Shown: one piece after another, positions 1-8,471 of the stretch
How positions within the stretch are numbered: position 1 is the first letter of the stretch
Layout: each line of letters begins with the position of its first letter
Program-made: the position numbers and the translations under genes
Assembly (NCBI RefSeq): GCF_036345915.1
Contig: NZ_CP107785.1
Location: forward strand, 6,200,001 to 6,264,000
Source: Nocardia sp. NBC_00565
GTDB lineage: Bacteria; Actinomycetota; Actinomycetes; Mycobacteriales; Mycobacteriaceae
Length of the DNA stretch: 64,000 nt
Direction of reading: 5' to 3'
The notes under the pieces: model-generated
Told to the model about the DNA's origin: nothing
Seen by the model: only the letters and a program-made list of their open reading frames with translations
The model's database searches: none

Positions 1-1
1 T

Positions 2-91
2 GAACCTTCGTTCGGTTCCGATGAAGCCGACGCCCCACCCTCATTCGACGCACCCAGCCCGCAGCAAGCGGCACTTCCGCCACGCTGACCG
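2..91 (+). CDS. Possible 3' end of a gene entering from upstream
   Basis: From base 2 a plus-strand frame stays open for 29 codons and ends at a TGA at 89-91. The predicted tail is rich in Pro, Ser, Ala and Asp (it ends AALPPR), as in disordered C-termini. No domain can be recognised, so this may be the end of a gene lying mostly outside the window or chance. The stretch 92-235 before the LysR gene shows no convincing gene. Confidence 0.3.
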
Positions 92-235
92 ATCGCCACG
101 GACGTTACGCGGAAGCGCTCGTGTCGGCGCACCGCCGCAGCCACGGCACCGATACCGCCATCGCCCGCATCTTCGACACCTACGGCTGGCTGATGACGCC
201 CACAGACGGTCGCGCGGGAACGATATCGTCGCAGC

Positions 236-1183
236 GTGGACTCCTTGCGGCAGCTGCGGTACTTCGTCGCCGTGGCCGAAGAACTGCATTTCGGCCGGGC
301 CGCCGAACGGCTCGGCATCGCGCAGCCGCCGCTGAGCCAGCGCATCCGCAAGCTCGAGCAGGATCTCGGCGCTCGGCTCTTCGATCGCGACAGCAGGCGC
401 GTCGAACTCACCGAGGCGGGCCAGATCCTGCTGGCCGAAGCCCGCGATCTGCTCGCCCGGTGGGATCGGGCGCAACGGCTGGTCGGTAAGGCGCATCGGG
501 GTGAGATCGATGCGCTACGAGTCGGGGTTCCGCCCGAGCTGGCGGGGCGGATGCTCGCGGCGATCCTCACCGCGTTCGAAAGTCGTGATATCCGTGTCGA
601 TCTGCAGGAACTGACCACCGCCGAGCAGATCCGGCTGCTCGCCGACGGTCAGCTCGATGCCGGACTGCTCCAGCATCCGGTCGATGTGGTCGGTCTCGAG
701 CTGGGACCCGAGGTGCACACGCCGCTCGGTGTGGTGCTGCCGCGCGATTCGCCGCTGGCGACGCGCTCCGCGCTCGCCCTCGCCGACCTGGCCGGGCTGG
801 GTCTGGTGATCTTTCCGCGGGCCGCCGCGCCCGGGCTCTATGACGCGACGCTGCGCACCTGCTGGGAGCACGGCTTCCGGCCGACCCGCGTCCAGCACGC
901 GCGCAATCCCGAATTCGTGCTCGGCATGGTGCTTTCCGGCCGTGGCGTCGCCTTCGACCAGGGCATGGTGGCGCAGAAGGAACCGCGCGTCGTCTGGCGC
1001 CCGCTGACCGACGCGTTGAGCTGGCGGCTCTCGCTGGCCTGGCCCGCGGCGGCACCACATCCACTGGTGCGCGAGCTCGCCGAGCTGATCGTGACGGTGA
1101 TCCAGGGCGACGGCGCGTCGCGGCCCGCGCCCGCTCAGGAGGTGGCGCAGCGACCGTGGAATGTCGTCTTCGGCAGATCGTGA
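236..1183 (+). CDS. LysR family transcriptional regulator
   Basis: A 315-residue protein of typical LysR length. Residues 1-60 form the winged helix-turn-helix (RQLRYFVAVAEELHFGRAA, then PPLSQRIRKLEQDLGARLF), followed by a linker helix and a periplasmic-binding-protein-like effector domain from about residue 90. It starts with GTG at 236. LysR proteins normally bind a small-molecule inducer and control a divergent or adjacent gene; the target here is not evident because the upstream neighbour is outside the window. Its last 49 bases overlap the 3' end of the convergent serine hydrolase gene, so the two transcripts would be antisense at their ends. Confidence 0.93.
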   Translation: MDSLRQLRYFVAVAEELHFGRAAERLGIAQPPLSQRIRKLEQDLGARLFDRDSRRVELTEAGQILLAEARDLLARWDRAQRLVGKAHRGEIDALRVGVPPELAGRMLAAILTAFESRDIRVDLQELTTAEQIRLLADGQLDAGLLQHPVDVVGLELGPEVHTPLGVVLPRDSPLATRSALALADLAGLGLVIFPRAAAPGLYDATLRTCWEHGFRPTRVQHARNPEFVLGMVLSGRGVAFDQGMVAQKEPRVVWRPLTDALSWRLSLAWPAAAPHPLVRELAELIVTVIQGDGASRPAPAQEVAQRPWNVVFGRS

Positions 1184-2046
1184 TCGATGCGGTGGATCGC
1201 CTGCCGCGCGGCCTCGCCGATCGCGTGATCCACTTCGGGCAGCCGCTGGACGAGCGTATCGGCCCTGGTGAAAACCGCGACGGCATAACGACTTCCGCCG
1301 GGGTACTCGACAACGCCGATCTCGTTGCGGATCGAGGGCAGTGATCCGGTCTTCCCCCACACCGTCACCTCCGGCGCGAAGGCGGCGGCGAGCCGGTGCC
1401 AATTGACCTGCTGCGCCATGAGTTCACGCACCCAGCGACAGGCCTCGGCGGCACCCGCGCGATCCTGGCCGAGCAGGGTGAGCAGAAGGGTCATATCGCG
1501 CGCCGTGCTGCCGGTCGTGCGCAGCGGATCCATGGCGCGGGTGCCGAGCACCTCCGATACGCTCGAAGTCGGGAAGCGGCGCGCGAATTCGGCCGTATCG
1601 GATGCGCCGATATCCTCGGCCATCGTCTGGACGATGTAGCTGGGCGATCCGACGATCCGAGTATCGACGAGGCCCAATTCACGGACCAGCGAGCGCACAT
1701 TGTCCAGGCCGACGCGATCGAACAGCAGGTCGGCGGCGGTGTTATCGCTCAACGACAGTGCGAAGAACGCGGCATCGCGCAGGCTGAATTCGACATCGTC
1801 CAGACAGCCCGCCGTCCCGACGCCGCCGAGCCGGTCCGGCGCAGTGGCCCGCACCCGATCCGTCGGGTCGAGCTGGCCCGCGACGACCTGACGGGCGAAT
1901 TCCAGCACCAGCGGCACCTTCACCACCGAGGCCAGCACCACCGGTTCGTCCGCGCCCGACCCCGCGTCACCGGCACAGTCGAAACATCGAGCGTGCACCC
2001 AACCGCGCACGCCGACCTTACCGAAGATCTCCTCCACGACTGCCAA
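1135..2046 (-). CDS. Serine hydrolase of the class A beta-lactamase fold
   Basis: A 303-residue protein with the three classical motifs of the penicillin-recognising family: SxxK (SVVK, residues 40-43), SDN (100-102) and KTG (232-234). No signal peptide is visible, and the glutamate of the omega loop (ExxLN in true class A enzymes) is not recognisable between the SDN motif and the residues near TTGSTARDM. A cytoplasmic or DD-peptidase-like serine hydrolase is therefore as likely as a working beta-lactamase. The frame opens with TTG at 2046; a slightly later GTG is possible. It converges on and overlaps the LysR gene. Confidence 0.85.
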   Translation of the reverse strand: MAVVEEIFGKVGVRGWVHARCFDCAGDAGSGADEPVVLASVVKVPLVLEFARQVVAGQLDPTDRVRATAPDRLGGVGTAGCLDDVEFSLRDAAFFALSLSDNTAADLLFDRVGLDNVRSLVRELGLVDTRIVGSPSYIVQTMAEDIGASDTAEFARRFPTSSVSEVLGTRAMDPLRTTGSTARDMTLLLTLLGQDRAGAAEACRWVRELMAQQVNWHRLAAAFAPEVTVWGKTGSLPSIRNEIGVVEYPGGSRYAVAVFTRADTLVQRLPEVDHAIGEAARQAIHRIDHDLPKTTFHGRCATS

Positions 2047-2074
2047 ACTTCCACACGGGATCGTTCACCGTCAC

Positions 2075-2106
2075 CTTGACTCTCCCGCCGATGGAGGGTT
2101 CACGCT
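2075..2106 (+). promoter_or_regulatory. MerR-type promoter/operator upstream of GyrI-like gene
   Basis: A TTGACT -35 element (2076-2081) overlaps an imperfect dyad ACTCTCCC (2079-2086) and GGAGGGTT (2093-2100). This is the arrangement of MerR-family activated promoters, in which the regulator binds a dyad inside an overlong spacer. The -10 hexamer at about 2101-2106 is poor (CACGCT), as expected of an activator-dependent promoter. No merR gene is adjacent, so the regulator would be encoded elsewhere. Confidence 0.45.
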
Positions 2107-2142
2107 CGTCACGGTCCGATACTTCGACCGGAAGGACAGGCG

Positions 2143-2697
2143 ATGAAAATCGATTTGGCCAAGAGCGACAAGCACTACTACGACGCCACCCCGCACCCGG
2201 AACTGCGCATCTTCGACGCCTACGACTACCTGACCGCCACCGGCTCCGGCGCGCCCGGCGGCGAGGCGTACACGGATGCGGTGCAGACGCTGTATCGCAC
2301 CGCCTACGGCGCGAAGAAGCTCGCCGAGGCGGACGGACACGATTTCGTGGTACCGAAGCTGGAGGGCCTGTGGTGGGTGAATTCCGACGCGCCGCCGCTG
2401 ACGGTGCCGCGTGAGCAGTGGCACTGGAAACTGATGATCCGGATGCCGGAGGTGGTCACCGCGGAGATGGTGTCCGGCGCGCAGTTCGAGCGACTGACCG
2501 AGGGCGCGGCGATCCAGGTCATGCACATCGGACCGTATGCGACCGAACCGGAGACACTGGCCCGCATGGACGCGTTCATGTCCGCCGAGGGGTTGGCCAT
2601 GAACGGCCGCCATCACGAGATCTATCTCTCGGATCCGCGCAAATCCCCCGCCGCGAACACCCGCACCATCCTGCGCCATCCAGTAACCCGGACATAG
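2143..2697 (+). CDS. GyrI-like small-molecule-binding protein
   Basis: A 184-residue cytoplasmic protein that reads as a stand-alone GyrI-like (AraC/BmrR effector-binding SOUL-like) domain. Typical features are the central hydrophobic strands, the aromatic WWVNSD and EQWHWKLMIRMP segments, and the IQVMHIGPYATEP signature near residue 125. Such proteins bind hydrophobic drugs or act as hydrolases of reactive toxins. The start at 2143 follows AGGACAGGCG. The MerR-like promoter just upstream fits the frequent link between GyrI-like domains and MerR multidrug regulators. Confidence 0.8.
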   Translation: MKIDLAKSDKHYYDATPHPELRIFDAYDYLTATGSGAPGGEAYTDAVQTLYRTAYGAKKLAEADGHDFVVPKLEGLWWVNSDAPPLTVPREQWHWKLMIRMPEVVTAEMVSGAQFERLTEGAAIQVMHIGPYATEPETLARMDAFMSAEGLAMNGRHHEIYLSDPRKSPAANTRTILRHPVTRT

Positions 2698-2724
2698 TCG
2701 CGAAAGCGGCTGTGCGGCAAGCGA

Positions 2725-3304
2725 TCAGCAGGATCGTCCAAGATAGCCGAGCAGCCGACGGTGCGCAGGCGCGTCGGCGGGCACGGCGACTTCCTCGTCG
2801 AAGACGCCCGGCTTGCGGAAACTGGCGAGCCCGCCCTGTGCGTGCATGGTGGTCAATAGTTCGGCACAGAGCTCATCGTCGGCGAGGTCGGGGCGGTCGA
2901 TGGCCACCGCGATATCGACCGCGTGCGCCACCACCTCGGTGAGATGAACCATGGCGGCCGCCGGGCCGGGTAGATCGCCGATCGGAAAATGCAGGGTCGC
3001 GTCCACGACCTCGCTCCGCCGAGCCTTGACGGCATCGGCCAGATGCGGCAGTCCGAGGCCGAGCACGTAGAGCAGGTACGGCTCGGTGGCCGGTCGGCTG
3101 TGCGACCACCGGCACCCCGGCACGACGCGCGTAGGCCACGACCGCGGCGACGTCATCTGCGTCACCCGCCCGCACTACCGCCGCAACCGGCTGGGTGACC
3201 GCCGTGGACCACGGCCGCGCCGCCGCATCGAATTCCTCATCGCCCGGCACCAGCACCCGGCCCGGGAGTTCAGCGCGCAGATCCTCGAATGTGATATCCC
3301 TCAC
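2725..3304 (-). pseudogene. Chimeric scar: FAD-oxidoreductase N-terminus joined to TIGR03086-type C-terminus
   Basis: From a GTG at 3304 one minus-strand frame encodes about 70 residues of a BBE-type FAD-linked oxidoreductase N-terminus (AAVVRAGDADDVAAVVAYAR, then VAQPTGH, the start of the FAD-binding loop). Around 3085-3100 homology jumps to another minus frame. That frame encodes the last 110 or so residues of a mycothiol-dependent maleylpyruvate-isomerase-like TIGR03086 protein (DATLHFPIGDLPGPAAAMVH, APAHRRLLGYLGR) ending at 2725. Neither half is complete and the frames disagree, so this is best read as a deletion that joined two unrelated neighbours. Family names rest on recognised sequence only. 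Confidence 0.65.
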
Positions 3305-3384
3305 GTCGCGACAGTGCCCGAAAGCACCTGCGGCCCGTGGATCGTGCCGCAACTACCCAATGACGAAATAGCGCCCGCAAATGT

Positions 3385-3420
3385 AACAACGGCCGCCCGG
3401 AAACTCGGGCGGCCGTTGTT
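3385..3420. terminator. Strong bidirectional hairpin terminator
   Basis: A 15-bp perfect stem (AACAACGGCCGCCCG at 3385-3399 pairing with CGGGCGGCCGTTGTT at 3406-3420) with a 6-nt loop. It lies just after the end of the small membrane protein gene transcribed toward it. It has no long T tract, as is usual in actinomycetes. Confidence 0.75.
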
Positions 3421-3434
3421 CGAAGCAGGTGCGA

Positions 3435-3704
3435 TCAGGTCTTATCGGGCCGATCGTCGGACTCGGTGTCGGGCTCGTCGAGTCGGGCGATACCGGGTTC
3501 GGTGCCCTCGTCGGCCGCCTGGTCCGGCTCCGGATGCTCGGGCTCGAAGGTCGCAGGCAGACCCTTGATATGCCGGTTCATCGACCGCACCAGCAGCACG
3601 GTCCCGGCGAGCAGCACCAGGATGATCACCAGACCGAGCGGCGATGCCTTGCCGAACTCGGGTCCGGTGGGCGTACCCGGTGTCTGGGCGAGCAGAGCCA
3701 GCAT
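3435..3704 (-). CDS. Small single-pass membrane protein coupled to mca
   Basis: An 89-residue protein with one transmembrane segment (about residues 22-40, LGLVIILVLLAGTVLLV) and a long acidic, proline-rich C-terminal tail. The ATG at 3704 shares its A with the mca stop codon (TGATG), so translation is coupled to mca. A small membrane protein in the same place next to mca is conserved in mycobacteria (Rv1083 in M. tuberculosis). Function unknown; no catalytic motif is visible. Confidence 0.8.
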   Translation of the reverse strand: MLALLAQTPGTPTGPEFGKASPLGLVIILVLLAGTVLLVRSMNRHIKGLPATFEPEHPEPDQAADEGTEPGIARLDEPDTESDDRPDKT

Positions 3705-4588
3705 CACCGGTGCTCTTCCCCGATACCGGCGAACAGGTCGGTCTCCGGGAGCGTGGTCTCGACCCTGGACTCGGCCAGTTCGAACTCCTCGGTCGGCCAC
3801 AGCCGCTGCTGCAGCTCCATCGGAATCGCGAAGAACACGCCGTTCGGATCGATCTGCGTGGCGTGCGCGCGCAGGGCGTCGTCACGCTGCGGGAAGTACT
3901 TGGCGCAGTCGATCTGTGTGGTCACCCGGCTTATCCCGTCGGCGCGGCCCTGGCGGTAGCTCCGCATCCGGTCGAGCCACTCCTTGAGCGGGAACGGCTC
4001 GCCGAGCCGCTCGTATTCCGCGCTGAAGACATCCAGGCGGGCCATGGTGAAACCGTGGTCGTAATAGATCTTCAGGGGCTGCCACGGCTCGCCCGCGTCC
4101 GGGAAGCGCTCCGGATCGCCCGCCGCCTCGAACGCGGCCATCGATACCTCGTGGCAGCGGATATGGTCGGGATGCGGGTAGCCGCCGTTCTCGTCGTAGG
4201 TGGTCATCACGTGCGGCTTGAATTCGCGCACCACGCGGACCAGCGCCTCGACGGCCTCATCCAACGGGACCAACGCGAAGCAGCCCTCGGGTAGCGGCGG
4301 CGGCGGATCGCCCTCGGGTAGGCCGGAATCGACGAAACCGAGCCAGGTCTGTCGCACACCGAGCGCGGCGGCCGCGGCGTCCATCTCCTCGCGGCGGATC
4401 TCCTCGATCCGCTCCAGCACCCCGGGGGTGTCCATCGCGGGATTGAGGATGCTGCCGCGTTCGCCGCCGGTCAGCGTCACGACGAGGACGTCGTGGCCCT
4501 CGTCGGCATAGCGTGCGGCTGTCGCGGCACCCTTGCTGGATTCGTCGTCGGGGTGCGCATGAACCGCCATGAGCCGAAACCCGCTCAC
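3704..4588 (-). CDS. mca: Mycothiol S-conjugate amidase
   Basis: A 294-residue zinc amidase of the PIG-L/MshB fold. The metal-binding motif AHPDDE is at residues 11-16 and the second motif HPDH at 139-142; [10 protein letters not shown] is characteristic of Mca. The enzyme cleaves mycothiol S-conjugates of electrophiles and antibiotics into glucosaminyl-inositol and a mercapturic acid that is exported, a cytoplasmic detoxification step. Length and flanking genes (small membrane protein downstream, divergent DUF4307 gene upstream) match M. tuberculosis Rv1081c-Rv1083. Confidence 0.96.
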   Translation of the reverse strand: MSGFRLMAVHAHPDDESSKGAATAARYADEGHDVLVVTLTGGERGSILNPAMDTPGVLERIEEIRREEMDAAAAALGVRQTWLGFVDSGLPEGDPPPPLPEGCFALVPLDEAVEALVRVVREFKPHVMTTYDENGGYPHPDHIRCHEVSMAAFEAAGDPERFPDAGEPWQPLKIYYDHGFTMARLDVFSAEYERLGEPFPLKEWLDRMRSYRQGRADGISRVTTQIDCAKYFPQRDDALRAHATQIDPNGVFFAIPMELQQRLWPTEEFELAESRVETTLPETDLFAGIGEEHR

Positions 4589-4713
4589 GTCTCGTTCACC
4601 TCATCAACCACCGTGATACCTCGTACTCTCCGCCGCGGGGGTCCGATCTGCCAGTCCCTATAGTTCCATTCGACAGACTTTTGTTCCGACGTACCCCCCG
4701 GGAGCGATACCGC

Positions 4714-5154
4714 ATGACCGAAACCCCCGGTACCGCGCCCGTCGACCGACGTGCCGACCGGTACGGGACCACGCCACGCCCGACACGCCGCTGGATTCCG
4801 CTGGCACTCGGCGCGGTCGTGCTGGCGGCGGGACTCGGGGTCGCCTACATCGGCTTCCAGAAGTACGGCCCGCACGATATCGACGCCGAACAGCTCGGCT
4901 ATACCGTCGTCGACGACTCCACGATGTCGGTCCACCTCAAGGTCACCCGCAAAGATCCCCAGCACCCGGTGGTGTGTTTCGTGCGCGCCATGGCCAGGGA
5001 TGGATCCGAATTGGGCCGCCGCGAGGTGCTGATCGAACCGTCCAACAGCGGCACCATCGAGCTGACCACCACCGTCCGTGCCTCCGCCCGCCCCGTCTCC
5101 AGCAGCATTTACGGCTGCAGTGCCGACGTCCCGAAGTACCTGCGGGCGGGCTGA
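4714..5154 (+). CDS. DUF4307 membrane-anchored protein
   Basis: A 146-residue protein with a hydrophilic N-terminus, one transmembrane helix (about residues 28-49, IPLALGAVVLAAGLGVAYIG) and an extracytoplasmic domain with two cysteines, one in CFVRA and one in YGCSAD. The ATG at 4714 follows GGAG (4701-4704). This is the DUF4307 family, conserved beside greA and mca in mycobacteria (Rv1081c). No enzymatic function is known. Confidence 0.85.
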   Translation: MTETPGTAPVDRRADRYGTTPRPTRRWIPLALGAVVLAAGLGVAYIGFQKYGPHDIDAEQLGYTVVDDSTMSVHLKVTRKDPQHPVVCFVRAMARDGSELGRREVLIEPSNSGTIELTTTVRASARPVSSSIYGCSADVPKYLRAG

Positions 5155-5217
5155 TTCCGGGCAATACACCATCGCGGCGTCGGCAAAACAAACTCCGACC
5201 TGCATGTTTGTGATTCA

Positions 5218-5262
5218 TGCTAAAATAGCGTGATACACGGTTCCGGGGCTCGGAGCCGTGTT
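5218..5262 (+). promoter_or_regulatory. Extended -10 promoter and 5' leader hairpin of greA
   Basis: TGC followed by TAAAAT (5218-5226) makes an extended -10 element. About ten bases further an inverted repeat, ACACGGTTCC with GGAGCCGTGT (5236-5262; one G-U pair, 7-nt loop), would form at the very 5' end of the transcript. The greA start is about 190 nt further on, so the mRNA has a long leader. No known riboswitch is recognised in the rest of 5155-5450. Confidence 0.5.
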
Positions 5263-5450
5263 TGCTGCATTGGCGGCCAGCGCTGTCAGTTCCGGGTATG
5301 TGAGTTTGCCGGACCTGAAGCCTGTCGGGGTTCGATGAACTTCCCCAGGATGGCACTAGCCGTCGGCTGGTGCGTGCCCGCCCCCTGTGGGCACTGCAGC
5401 GGATCAGGGAACCCGGCCTGGCCGGGAACAACTACTAGGGAGTGATCGAG

Positions 5451-5945
5451 ATGACTGAGACGCAAGTGACTTGGCTGACCCCGGAGTCGCACGACAGGCT
5501 CAAGGGTGAACTCGACGCGCTCATCGCCAATCGTCCGGTCATCGCTGCCGAGATCAACGAACGCCGCGAAGAGGGCGACCTCAAGGAAAACGGCGGATAC
5601 CACGCCGCGCGTGAAGAGCAGGGTCAGCAGGAGGCGCGCATCCGGCAACTCCAGGAGCTGCTGAACAACGCCAAGGTCGGCGTCGCACCCACCAAGTCCG
5701 GCGTCGCACTGCCGGGTTCGGTCGTCAAGGTCTACTACGACGGCGACGAGTCCGATACCGAGACCTTCCTTATCGCGACCCGCGAAGAAGGCCTGAGTGA
5801 TTCGAAGCTCGAGACCTACTCGCCCGCGTCCCCACTGGGTCGCGCGCTGATCGACGCCAAGGTCGGCGACACCCGTGAGTACACGCTGCCCAACGGCAAG
5901 ACCATGAAGGTCACGCTGGTCAGCGCGGAGCCCTACCACAGCTGA
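5451..5945 (+). CDS. greA: Transcription elongation factor GreA
   Basis: A 164-residue protein, the same length as M. tuberculosis GreA. An N-terminal coiled coil carries the acidic tip ([14 protein letters not shown], about residues 43-56), and the C-terminal FKBP-like domain ends in [17 protein letters not shown]. GreA enters the RNA polymerase secondary channel and stimulates cleavage of backtracked RNA. ATG 5451 is chosen over GTG 5442 because AGGGAG (5437-5442) is well spaced from it. It is convergent with metB, with a perfect terminator palindrome between them, as in mycobacteria. Confidence 0.97.
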   Translation: MTETQVTWLTPESHDRLKGELDALIANRPVIAAEINERREEGDLKENGGYHAAREEQGQQEARIRQLQELLNNAKVGVAPTKSGVALPGSVVKVYYDGDESDTETFLIATREEGLSDSKLETYSPASPLGRALIDAKVGDTREYTLPNGKTMKVTLVSAEPYHS

Positions 5946-6002
5946 GCGCCGCGGCCGAGGCGTTCTGCTCGCGGAGCCCGGCCGGTATCCCCCCAAGACA
6001 CC

Positions 6003-6034
6003 AGCGGCCGCACCCGGTACCGGGTGCGGCCGCT
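6003..6034. terminator. Perfect 32-bp palindromic terminator between greA and metB
   Basis: A perfect inverted repeat without a spacer: AGCGGCCGCACCCGGT followed by its exact complement, centred on GGTACC. Because it is symmetrical it can serve both convergent genes. Confidence 0.85.
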
Positions 6035-6052
6035 TCGTCATGCCTTCTCCTA

Positions 6053-7198
6053 CTACTCGGCGAGTGCTTGCTCGACGTCGGTGAGCAGGTCGCTGACATC
6101 CTCGATGCCGACCGAGAGCCGGACCAGATCGTCGGGTACCTCCAGCTGCGAACCCGCGGTGGAGGCGTGTGTCATCGCGGCCGGATGCTCGATCAGCGAT
6201 TCCACGCCGCCGAGCGATTCGGCGAGGGTGAAGATCTTGGTGCGCGAGCAGAAGTCGTGCGCAGCGGCCCGACCGCCGTGCAGGCGCACCGAGATCATGC
6301 CGCCGAAGCGCTTCATCTGCTTGTCGGCGATGAGGTGACCCGGATGTTCGGCGAGGCCGGGGTAGATGACCTGCGAGATCGCCGGATGCCTGGTCAGGAA
6401 TTCGGCGATGGTCTCGGCATTGTCGCAGTGCCGGTCCATCCGCACCGCGAGGGTTTTGGTGCCGCGCAGGGTGAGGAAGGCGTCGAACGGGCCGGGGACC
6501 GCGCCCGCACCGTTCTGCAGGAAGGCGAACGCGGCGTCGAGTTCCGGATCGTTGGTGATCAACGCGCCGCCGACGACATCGGAATGCCCGCCCAGATACT
6601 TGGTGGTCGAATGCGTGACGATATCGGCGCCGAGCAGCAGCGGCTGCTGCAGGTACGGCGTAGCAAAGGTGTTATCCACCACCAGCTTCGCGCCGACGCT
6701 GTGCGCCACTTCGGCGAGCGCCGGAATGTCGCCGATGCTCAGCAGCGGGTTGGTCGGGGTTTCGATCCAGATCAGCTTGGTGTTGGGCCGGATCGCGGCA
6801 CGCATCTCGTCGACGTTGAACACATGTGCGGGCGAGTGTTCGATGCCCCACTGGCTGAAGACCTTGTCGATCAGCCGGAAGGTGCCGCCGTAGGCGTCGT
6901 CCGGGATGACGATGTGGTCACCCGGGCGCAGCGTCGCACGCAGCGCACAGTCGGTGGCGGCCATGCCGGAGGCGAATGCCCGTCCGTAGCGGCCCGATTC
7001 GAGCGCGGCGAGGTTCGCTTCCAGCGCGGTCCTGGTCGGGTTGCCGGTGCGGCCGTATTCGTAGCCGTCGCGCAACCCGCCCACTCCGTCCTGGGCGAAC
7101 GTCGAACTCGCGTAGATGGGCACGTTCACCGCACCGGTCCGTGCTTCGGGGTCATATCCGGCGTGCACGGCTCTGGTGGAGAATCCCAGCTCACTCAT
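6053..7198 (-). CDS. metB: Cystathionine gamma-synthase
   Basis: A 381-residue PLP enzyme of the Cys/Met metabolism family. The PLP lysine is K200 in HSTTKYLGGHSD; other family features are YGRTGNPT (48-55), ETPTNP and the C-terminal SLGGVESLIEHPA. It joins cysteine to an activated homoserine to give cystathionine in methionine synthesis. Family members also act as cystathionine gamma-lyases, so direction cannot be fixed from sequence. With cbs nearby the locus can interconvert cysteine and homocysteine. M. tuberculosis has the same gene beside greA (Rv1079). Confidence 0.94.
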   Translation of the reverse strand: MSELGFSTRAVHAGYDPEARTGAVNVPIYASSTFAQDGVGGLRDGYEYGRTGNPTRTALEANLAALESGRYGRAFASGMAATDCALRATLRPGDHIVIPDDAYGGTFRLIDKVFSQWGIEHSPAHVFNVDEMRAAIRPNTKLIWIETPTNPLLSIGDIPALAEVAHSVGAKLVVDNTFATPYLQQPLLLGADIVTHSTTKYLGGHSDVVGGALITNDPELDAAFAFLQNGAGAVPGPFDAFLTLRGTKTLAVRMDRHCDNAETIAEFLTRHPAISQVIYPGLAEHPGHLIADKQMKRFGGMISVRLHGGRAAAHDFCSRTKIFTLAESLGGVESLIEHPAAMTHASTAGSQLEVPDDLVRLSVGIEDVSDLLTDVEQALAE

Positions 7199-7295
7199 TG
7201 GGCCAGCCTAAACCCGGCGATCGGCGGGCTATCGGCCGGTGCACGTTGTACCGGATCGTCGCTTTCGTCGCGACGGCGGCGGTAGGTTGAGGTCC

Positions 7296-8471
7296 ATGCT
7301 CAGCGTTGATGAACTGTTCGGGATCGATGCCCTGCTGACCGAGGACGAGCGCGAGATCCGCGACACCGTCCGCACGTTCGCGAACCAACGGTTGCGGCCG
7401 CATATCGCGGATTGGTTCGAGGCGGGCACCTTCCCGGCGCGCGAGATCGCCCCGGAGCTCGGCAAGGTCGGACTGCTCGGAATGCATCTGGAGGGCTACG
7501 GATGCGCGGGCATGTCGGCGACCGCCTACGGCCTGGCCTGCCAGGAGCTCGAGGCGGTCGATTCGGGGGTGCGCAGCATGGTCTCGGTGCAGGGCTCGCT
7601 CGCCATGACCGCGATCCACAAATACGGCTCCGAGGAGCAGAAGCAGCGGTGGCTGCCCGAGATGGCGGCGGGCCGCGCGCTCGGCTGTTTCGGACTCACC
7701 GAACCGGACTTCGGCTCCAACCCCGGCGGTATGCGGACCCGCGCCAAGCGCGACGGCACGGACTGGGTGCTCAACGGTTCGAAGATGTGGATCACCAATG
7801 GGTCGGTGGCCGATATCGCCGTGGTGTGGGCCCAGACCGAGGACGAGGGCAAGCAGGTGGTGCGCGGCTTCCTGGTGCCCGCGGGTACGCCTGGTTTCAC
7901 CGCCCGTGAGATGCATCGCAAGCTCTCGTTGCGGGCGTCGGTGACCGCGGAGCTGGACTTCGACGATGTGCGGCTGCCCGCCGACGCCGTGCTACCGGAG
8001 TCGCGCGGGCTGAAGTCGCCGCTGGCCTGCCTGAGCGAGGCGCGCTTCGGCATCATCTTCGGCGCGCTCGGCGCGGCGCGTGACTGTCTGGTCGCGACCA
8101 TCGAATACGCGCGGACCAGGGAGGTCTTCGACAAGCCGCTGGCCGCCTACCAGCTGACCCAGGCGAAATTGGCCGATATGGCGCTCGAATACGGCAAGGG
8201 CGAGCTGCTCGCGCTGCGGATCGGCCGGCTGAAGGATAGCGGTGAGGTGCTCGCGGAGCAGATCAGCGCGGGCAAGCTGAACAGCACCAGGGAGGCGATT
8301 GCGATCGCCCGGGAGTGCCGGACCATCCTCGGCGCGAACGGCATCACCCTGGACTACCCGGTGCTGCGGCATGCGAACAATCTCGAGTCGGTGCTCACGT
8401 ATGAGGGCACGGCGGAGGTGCATCAGCTGGTGCTCGGAAAGGCGCTCACCGACGCGAACGCATTTCGTTGA
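7296..8471 (+). CDS. Acyl-CoA dehydrogenase, probably glutaryl-CoA dehydrogenase
   Basis: A 391-residue flavoenzyme. It shows the FAD-binding GCFGLTEPDFGSNP segment (about 131-144), WITNGS, RxFDKPLAAYQLTQ, and the catalytic glutamate in the near-C-terminal LTYEGTAEVHQLVLG. The TYEGT context and overall length are like GcdH, which oxidatively decarboxylates glutaryl-CoA to crotonyl-CoA; a general FadE role remains possible. ATG 7296 is used. The final arginine codon and the TGA stop (8469-8471) lie at or across the boundary of the downstream insertion sequence, so the native C-terminus has been replaced, apparently without loss of the core domain. Confidence 0.85.
   Translation: MLSVDELFGIDALLTEDEREIRDTVRTFANQRLRPHIADWFEAGTFPAREIAPELGKVGLLGMHLEGYGCAGMSATAYGLACQELEAVDSGVRSMVSVQGSLAMTAIHKYGSEEQKQRWLPEMAAGRALGCFGLTEPDFGSNPGGMRTRAKRDGTDWVLNGSKMWITNGSVADIAVVWAQTEDEGKQVVRGFLVPAGTPGFTAREMHRKLSLRASVTAELDFDDVRLPADAVLPESRGLKSPLACLSEARFGIIFGALGAARDCLVATIEYARTREVFDKPLAAYQLTQAKLADMALEYGKGELLALRIGRLKDSGEVLAEQISAGKLNSTREAIAIARECRTILGANGITLDYPVLRHANNLESVLTYEGTAEVHQLVLGKALTDANAFR

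Noticed and set aside
1135..2046. A firm call of an active class A beta-lactamase
   Set aside because: SxxK, SDN and KTG are present, but the omega-loop glutamate and a signal peptide are not seen.
5230..5445. A 71-codon frame in the greA leader
   Set aside because: It overlaps the leader hairpin and has no ribosome binding site or family pattern.
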